This document shows, piece by piece, positions 59,527-64,000 of a stretch of DNA of 64,000 nt (position 1 is its first letter; each line of letters starts with the position of its first letter). The notes under the pieces were generated by a model. It was not told where the DNA came from and ran no database searches. It was given only the letters and a program-made list of their open reading frames with translations. The stretch comes from Chryseobacterium indologenes (lineage in GTDB: Bacteria > Bacteroidota > Bacteroidia > Flavobacteriales > Weeksellaceae): positions 1-64,000 of the forward strand of contig LAZY01000099.1 in the NCBI GenBank assembly GCA_001013295.1, in the 5' to 3' direction. Position numbers and translations under genes: made by a program.

Positions 59527-60852
59527 TTATTTTAATACCTGCTCTTTAAACTGACGTCCTCTGTCTTCATAGCTTTTGAATAAATCAAAGCTTGCACAAC
59601 ATGGGGAAAGTAGAACAGTGTCGCCTTTTTTAGCCAGTGATTTTGAAATTCTCACTGCTTCTTCCATGCTTGAAGTATCATAAATAAATTCTTTTTTATC
59701 TTTAAAGAAATCTATAATCTTCTTATTGTCAACTCCCAGGCAAACAATTGCCTTTACTTTTCTTTTGACTAAATCTTCAATTTCCGTATAGTCATTTCCT
59801 TTATCTAAACCACCCACAATCCATACAGTTGGGGTTTTCATACTTTCTAAAGCATAGTAGGTTGCATTCACATTCGTTGCTTTGCTGTCATTGATGTATT
59901 TTACATGATCAATTTCAGTCACGAATTCTAATCTGTGCTCTACAGCCTGGAAGGTCATCAATGAATGTCTGATGCTTTCATTGTTGATCTTTAATATTTT
60001 ACCGGCAATGGAAGCTGCTAAACTATTGGCTACATTGTGATTTCCAAGCAGGGATAATTCTTCAACTTTCATTGAAAATTCATCTTTTACTTTCACCACA
60101 ATTTTATCATCTTCCATATATCCCCCTTCAGATAATTTTTCTTTTGTGGAGAAAGGAATCATTTTAGCCTTTATTTCAAGCTTCTCAAGAAGACTTTTGC
60201 TCATTTCATCATCTTTGTTGTAGATAAAGAAATTGTCGTTTTCCTGATTTTCAGTGATCCTGAATTTTGCCAGGGCATACTCTTCATAGTTGTAGTTGTA
60301 CTGATCCAGGTGATCCTGAGAAAGGTTCAATAATAAAGAGATATACGGTCTGAAGTTCTGAATATCATCCAATTGGAAAGAGCTTACTTCCAGGACGTAA
60401 TATTCGTGGTTTTCATCAGCAACCTGTCTGGCAAAGCTATAGCCGATATTTCCACCCAGACCTACATTTAATCCGTCATTTTTCAGGATATAGTAAATCA
60501 GGGAAGTTGTTGTTGTTTTTCCGTTGCTTCCTGTGATTGCAATGATTTTTGCATCAGTAAATTCTGAAGCAAATTCAATTTCTGAGGAAAGTCTGATCTC
60601 TTTCTCATGAATTTTATGGATGATTTCAGCCTTTTTCGGAATTCCCGGGCTTTTTACAATCCAGTCAGCATTTAAAATTCTTTCTTCGTCGTGATTTCCT
60701 TCTTCAAATTCAATTTCATGATCGGTAAGAAACTGCTTATAGTTATCCTTAATGGCTCCTTTATCTGAAAGAAATACTTCCAGACCTTTCTTTTTAGCCA
60801 AATAAGCAGCGCCGCATCCGCTTTCTCCACCTCCTAAAACAACTATTTTCAT
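59527..60852 (-). CDS. murD: UDP-N-acetylmuramoyl-L-alanine--D-glutamate ligase
   Basis: This cytoplasmic Mur ligase adds D-glutamate. The N-terminal Rossmann loop is VLGGGESGCGAAYLAKKKG, the ATP loop is AITGSNGKTTTTSLIYYIL, followed by VLEVSSFQLDDIQNFRPYIS and NLSQDHLDQYNYNYEEYA. The C-terminal domain has YINDSKATNVNATYYALES and WIVGGLDKGNDYTE. The frame extends to 60891; MKIVVLGGG at 60852 (441 aa) is the correct start for the fold. It lies between mraY and ftsW. Confidence 0.96.
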   Translation of the reverse strand: MKIVVLGGGESGCGAAYLAKKKGLEVFLSDKGAIKDNYKQFLTDHEIEFEEGNHDEERILNADWIVKSPGIPKKAEIIHKIHEKEIRLSSEIEFASEFTDAKIIAITGSNGKTTTTSLIYYILKNDGLNVGLGGNIGYSFARQVADENHEYYVLEVSSFQLDDIQNFRPYISLLLNLSQDHLDQYNYNYEEYALAKFRITENQENDNFFIYNKDDEMSKSLLEKLEIKAKMIPFSTKEKLSEGGYMEDDKIVVKVKDEFSMKVEELSLLGNHNVANSLAASIAGKILKINNESIRHSLMTFQAVEHRLEFVTEIDHVKYINDSKATNVNATYYALESMKTPTVWIVGGLDKGNDYTEIEDLVKRKVKAIVCLGVDNKKIIDFFKDKKEFIYDTSSMEEAVRISKSLAKKGDTVLLSPCCASFDLFKSYEDRGRQFKEQVLK

Positions 60853-60860
60853 ATTTATTC

Positions 60861-60937
60861 TTTTGTAAAATGTAAAATGTAAAACGTACAATGTATCTGG
60901 TGTCTTTTTACATTAATACTTTTTACTTTTTACAAAA
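60861..60937. repeat. mraY-murD spacer inverted repeat (type II)
   Basis: Arms of 21 nt at 60861-60881 and 60917-60937 pair with only two mismatches; both are built of TTTTGTAAAA/GTAAA units. It fills almost the whole spacer. Confidence 0.75.
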
Positions 60938-60938
60938 T

Positions 60939-62180
60939 TTATCTCATTTTTAAAGTGATCAGACAAATAATAGCCATTATTACCCCGATAATGATCATAC
61001 GGTTCACGATTTTACTTTCGTGGAATCCTTCTTTCTGATAATGGTGGTGTAATGGTGACATTTTAAATAGTCTGTTGTTTTGGGCATATTCCAGCCCATA
61101 TTTTCTTTTTCTGTATTTGAAAACGATTACCTGAAGCATTACAGATACGTTTTCGATCAGGAAGATTCCGCATAATACCGGAATCAGCAATTCTTTTCTT
61201 AAAATAATGGCTAAAACCGCAATTACTCCGCCTAGCATTAAACTTCCGGTGTCTCCCATGAAGACCTGTGCAGGATAGGTGTTGTACCAGAAGAATCCGA
61301 TTACTGCTCCTACCATTGCAACGGCAAAAATGGTGGTTTCCCCCATATTCGGAAGGAACATAATATTGAGGTAATCTGCAAAGATGATGTTCCCGGAAAG
61401 ATAGGCGAAGAGTGCCAGCGTGAGGAGTATAATTGTACTTGTTCCTGCTGCAAGACCATCTATTCCGTCTGTGATATTGGCTCCGTTAGAAACAGCGGTT
61501 ACAATGAAGATCACGATAGGAATAAAGACAATCCATGCCCACTCATGGGCATCTTTATCATTCATCCAGAATAAAATTCCACTGTAATCGAACTCATTGT
61601 TCTTGGCAAAAGGAACTGTGGAAACTGTGATTTTTTCTGTAGGCATAAAATTCTGCTCTACATTGTTTCTGTTTACCACTTTAGCATCAGCATATTTTCT
61701 TTTAACGGTAATGTCAGGGTGGAAATACATTGTAACTCCGACAATTAAGCCTAATCCGACCTGGCCTACGATTTTAAATTTTCCACTTAAGCCGTCTTTA
61801 TTTTTCTTAATTTTCTTTAAGTAATCATCCAGAAAACCAATTGCTCCCATCCAAATCATTGACACCAGCAGCAGAACAATATAGACATTGGTAATTCTTG
61901 TAAACAGCAATACAGGAATGATGGTTGCCAAAATGATGATAAGTCCTCCCATGGTAGGGGTTCCTTCTTTTTGTTTCTGGCCATCCAGTCCAAGGTCACG
62001 CACCAATTCTCCCATTTGTTTTGTTCTCAGGTAATTGATTACTCTTTTTCCGTAGACAAGAGCAATGATTAATGAGAACAGTACGGCCATTCCGGCACGG
62101 AAGGAGATGTATTTCAACATTCCTAATCCCGGGATATGGATTCCATGGTTGGTTAGATATTCGTATAGATAGTATAGCAT
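60939..62180 (-). CDS. mraY: Phospho-N-acetylmuramoyl-pentapeptide transferase
   Basis: This inner-membrane enzyme transfers phospho-MurNAc-pentapeptide to undecaprenyl phosphate to form lipid I. About ten helices carry the family motifs GTPTMGGLIIILATIIP, IGFLDDYLKKIKKNKDGLS, NGANITDGIDGLAAGTS, AQVFMGDTGSLMLGG and MSPLHHHYQKEGFHESKIV. At 413 aa it is about 50 residues longer than E. coli MraY. The extra part is a loop (about 160-215) between helices, common in Bacteroidota. It is placed 23 nt after murE. Confidence 0.96.
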   Translation of the reverse strand: MLYYLYEYLTNHGIHIPGLGMLKYISFRAGMAVLFSLIIALVYGKRVINYLRTKQMGELVRDLGLDGQKQKEGTPTMGGLIIILATIIPVLLFTRITNVYIVLLLVSMIWMGAIGFLDDYLKKIKKNKDGLSGKFKIVGQVGLGLIVGVTMYFHPDITVKRKYADAKVVNRNNVEQNFMPTEKITVSTVPFAKNNEFDYSGILFWMNDKDAHEWAWIVFIPIVIFIVTAVSNGANITDGIDGLAAGTSTIILLTLALFAYLSGNIIFADYLNIMFLPNMGETTIFAVAMVGAVIGFFWYNTYPAQVFMGDTGSLMLGGVIAVLAIILRKELLIPVLCGIFLIENVSVMLQVIVFKYRKRKYGLEYAQNNRLFKMSPLHHHYQKEGFHESKIVNRMIIIGVIMAIICLITLKMR

Positions 62181-62203
62181 GTTTTCTTTTTTAATCTTTC
62201 AAT

Positions 62204-63664
62204 TTACTTGGACATTAATTTCCAAAGCTCATTAATCACTTCTTTGTCATCAAAATGATGTTTTACACCATTGATGTCCTGATAGGTTTCGTGGCCTTTT
62301 CCGGCTACTAAAACAATATCTTTAGGTTCTGCAAACTTGATGGCCATCTTGATGGCTTCTTTTCTGTCCGGAATTGAAGTGTATTTGCTGAAGTTCTGAG
62401 GTTCAACGCCTGCTTCAATTTCCTTTATAATCTGTCCCGGGTCTTCTGTTCTCGGGTTATCTGATGTGATGATTGCCAATGTTGATTTTTTGGTGGCAAT
62501 ATTTCCCATTTCAGGTCTTTTGGAGTGGTCTCTGTCTCCTCCGCAACCGAAAACGGTGATCAGTCTTTCATTTTTTGTTCTGATGTCGTTGATGCTGTCC
62601 AGAATATTTTCCAGTGCATCCGGAGTATGGGCATAGTCTACAATAAAGAAAATCCCGCCGTCTGATTTGAAGGTTTCAAATCTTCCGGAAACTCTTTTTA
62701 GTTTACTGATTGCCTGTAAGATTTCATCCTGCTCAAAACCAAGTTCAGAAGCAATCCCGAATACAAGCAGCAAATTGTAAACATTGAATTTCCCGGTTAA
62801 TGTTGTCCAGAATTCTTTTCCGTTAAAGTTCAGCAGCATACCGTTGAAATCCACTTCTAAAAGTTTTCCGTGGTAGTCGGCTATGGTTTTCAAAGCATAA
62901 GACTTCTTTTTAGCCTTAGTATTCTGAAGCATTACATTCCCGTTTTTGTCATCCACATTGGTGATGGCAATGGCTGTATCTTCTAATTGATCAAAGAATC
63001 TTTTTTTCGTTTTTAAGTATTCTTCAAATGTTTTATGATAATCCAGGTGATCGTGGGTAAGGTTGGTGAATCCTGCCACTTTGAAGTGTAATCCTTCAAT
63101 TCTGTTTTGGGCAATTCCATGAGAACTTACTTCCATGAAAGCATATTCACATCCTTTTTCAACAGCTTCAGCCAAGATTTTATTGATGGTAATCACGTCC
63201 GGAGTTGTATGTGTTGCCGGAATGATTTCTTCACCGATTCTGATCTCAACGGTTGAAAGTAAAGCTGAGGGATAGCCAAGATTTGTGAAAACATCAAAGA
63301 GCAGAGTAGAAACAGAGGTTTTCCCATTGGTTCCGGTAACTCCTATCAGCTTAAGCTGCTGAGATGGGTTTCCGTAGAAATTGGATGCCAGGTGGCCCAG
63401 AGCTTTAGATGAATCTTTTACTTTTATATAAGTAACGTTTTCGTCTAATACTTCAGGAAGTTCTTCGCAAACGATCGTTGTTGCCCCTTTTTCAATAGCG
63501 GATGTAATGAACGAATGTCCGTCCACTACTGTACCTCTCATTGCCATATATAGAGAGTTCGCTGTAACCTTTCTGCTGTCGATCACCAATTCGCTGACCT
63601 CACGGTTTTCATTGCCGTGGATTTCTACTACTGGGATTCTGTTTACTAATGCTGTTATTATCAT
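62204..63664 (-). CDS. murE: UDP-MurNAc-tripeptide synthetase, meso-DAP type
   Basis: This Mur ligase adds the third stem residue. The ATP loop is VTGTNGKTSVSTLLFDVF, then TTPDVITINKILAEAVEKGC, MEVSSHGIAQNRIEGL and TNLTHDHLDYHKTFEEY. The motif DNPR in TSDNPRTEDP indicates meso-diaminopimelate as substrate. The C-terminus has LVAGKGHETYQ. The length is 486 aa. It follows ftsI, with a type I hairpin repeat in between. Confidence 0.96.
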   Translation of the reverse strand: MIITALVNRIPVVEIHGNENREVSELVIDSRKVTANSLYMAMRGTVVDGHSFITSAIEKGATTIVCEELPEVLDENVTYIKVKDSSKALGHLASNFYGNPSQQLKLIGVTGTNGKTSVSTLLFDVFTNLGYPSALLSTVEIRIGEEIIPATHTTPDVITINKILAEAVEKGCEYAFMEVSSHGIAQNRIEGLHFKVAGFTNLTHDHLDYHKTFEEYLKTKKRFFDQLEDTAIAITNVDDKNGNVMLQNTKAKKKSYALKTIADYHGKLLEVDFNGMLLNFNGKEFWTTLTGKFNVYNLLLVFGIASELGFEQDEILQAISKLKRVSGRFETFKSDGGIFFIVDYAHTPDALENILDSINDIRTKNERLITVFGCGGDRDHSKRPEMGNIATKKSTLAIITSDNPRTEDPGQIIKEIEAGVEPQNFSKYTSIPDRKEAIKMAIKFAEPKDIVLVAGKGHETYQDINGVKHHFDDKEVINELWKLMSK

Positions 63665-63671
63665 TTTTTAT

Positions 63672-63720
63672 CAATAGGATTTTATCCTATTTTGTCTTAA
63701 ATCGTCCCTTCGGGACTCTG
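63672..63720 (-). repeat. dcw spacer repeat type I, copy 3 (after ftsI)
   Basis: Perfect hairpin AATAGGAT-TTT-ATCCTATT (63673-63691), shared string TTTGTCTTAAATCG, and perfect hairpin GTCCC-TTC-GGGAC (63704-63716). Compared with copy 1 the stem changes C-G to T-A on both arms, so pairing is kept. Confidence 0.85.
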
Positions 63721-63725
63721 TTCTT

Positions 63726-64000
63726 TTAATTTTGCAGAGATAAATAAATTCTCTGATTCTTACTGATTGTGGTGCCTTCTAACGGGAACTGTTCTTTAAT
63801 TCTTCCCACTCCTTTATAGTCGACACGGTATCCTAAGTTTTCCAATTGTGGGATTACGTTTTTACCGATTAATCCTACTACATTGGGCATTTGCTTATCA
63901 TTGACTGCTACTTTTACATTGGGCTCAACCATTTTGCTAAGGTTTACCTTTTTGTCTACGAGCATTTCTTTTTCAATATTCTGAGGTGTTTTCAGGAATG
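63726..64000 (-). CDS. ftsI: Penicillin-binding protein FtsI, C-terminal part
   Basis: Only the C-terminal 91 residues are in the window; the gene runs off the right edge, and the reading frame is open to base 64000. The visible part contains a PASTA domain (MPNVVGLIGKNVIPQLENLG, then GRIKEQFPLEGTTISKNQRI), which ends division transpeptidases in Bacteroidota. Position directly before murE in the dcw order supports the assignment. The transpeptidase domain itself cannot be seen. Confidence 0.85.
   Translation of the reverse strand, partial: FLKTPQNIEKEMLVDKKVNLSKMVEPNVKVAVNDKQMPNVVGLIGKNVIPQLENLGYRVDYKGVGRIKEQFPLEGTTISKNQRIYLSLQN

Overview
The window looks like a chromosomal segment of a Chryseobacterium-type member of the Flavobacteriia (Bacteroidota). 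The evidence is the AT-rich genome style, the Bacteroidota promoter -7 element TAnnTTTG about 13-18 nt before many start codons, a SusC-style TonB receptor with an N-terminal carboxypeptidase-regulatory-like domain, a type IX secretion tail on a secreted phosphodiesterase, and a division/cell-wall (dcw) cluster in the Bacteroidota order. No rRNA, tRNA, IS element or CRISPR array was seen.

Region 1 (19-14590) is the most unusual part. After an XRE/S24 repressor-like gene and 700 bp of non-coding DNA with short repeats comes a peptide-export island of the NHLM type. A PAS-LuxR regulator (minus strand) is divergent from a nine-gene plus-strand run: LuxI/FeeM-like acyltransferase, AraC-type regulator, precursor with a nitrile-hydratase-like leader, cyclic-nucleotide-binding protein, TolC, HlyD, C39 peptidase-ABC, second NHLM ABC, and an unrecognised HExxH metallopeptidase. 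A convergent minus-strand ThiF/E1-like gene closes it. Both outward promoters, 12 kb apart, carry the same 16-bp palindrome (CTACAC-N4-GTGTAG type) centred exactly 34 bp upstream of a TAnnTTTG element. This suggests one activator, plausibly the LuxR protein, switches on both units.

Region 2 (14779-24440) is a membrane-stress operon. A divergent XRE regulator faces a YbjN-like protein, PspA, a YqiJ-like OB-fold membrane protein, flotillin (YqiK) and a 1600-residue AAA ATPase, ending in a perfect 15-bp terminator hairpin.

Region 3 (24789-37605) holds a small unknown gene, a MocR-type regulator and a GNAT. After these comes a phosphonate-use cluster on the minus strand: TonB receptor, MFS transporter, FAD oxidoreductase and phosphonatase-like HAD hydrolase. 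A secreted phosphodiesterase lies downstream and an XRE-cupin regulator upstream. GTTTACAAATA motifs recur around it.

Region 4 (37921-50144) has a two-component system, a Usp-like protein, a DUF1275 protein, mutL, a rhomboid protease, two tandem membrane-anchored EEP-fold proteins, two lipoproteins, a GH3-family enzyme and a bacilliredoxin. Its intergenic DNA contains copies of a roughly 300-bp composite repeat.

Region 5 (50599-64000) is the dcw cluster on the minus strand: ftsI (partial), murE, mraY, murD, ftsW, murG, murC, ftsQ, ftsA, ftsZ and a yqeY-like gene. Its spacers are built from recurring hairpin repeats, one type placed directly after the stop codons of ftsI, ftsW and ftsQ.
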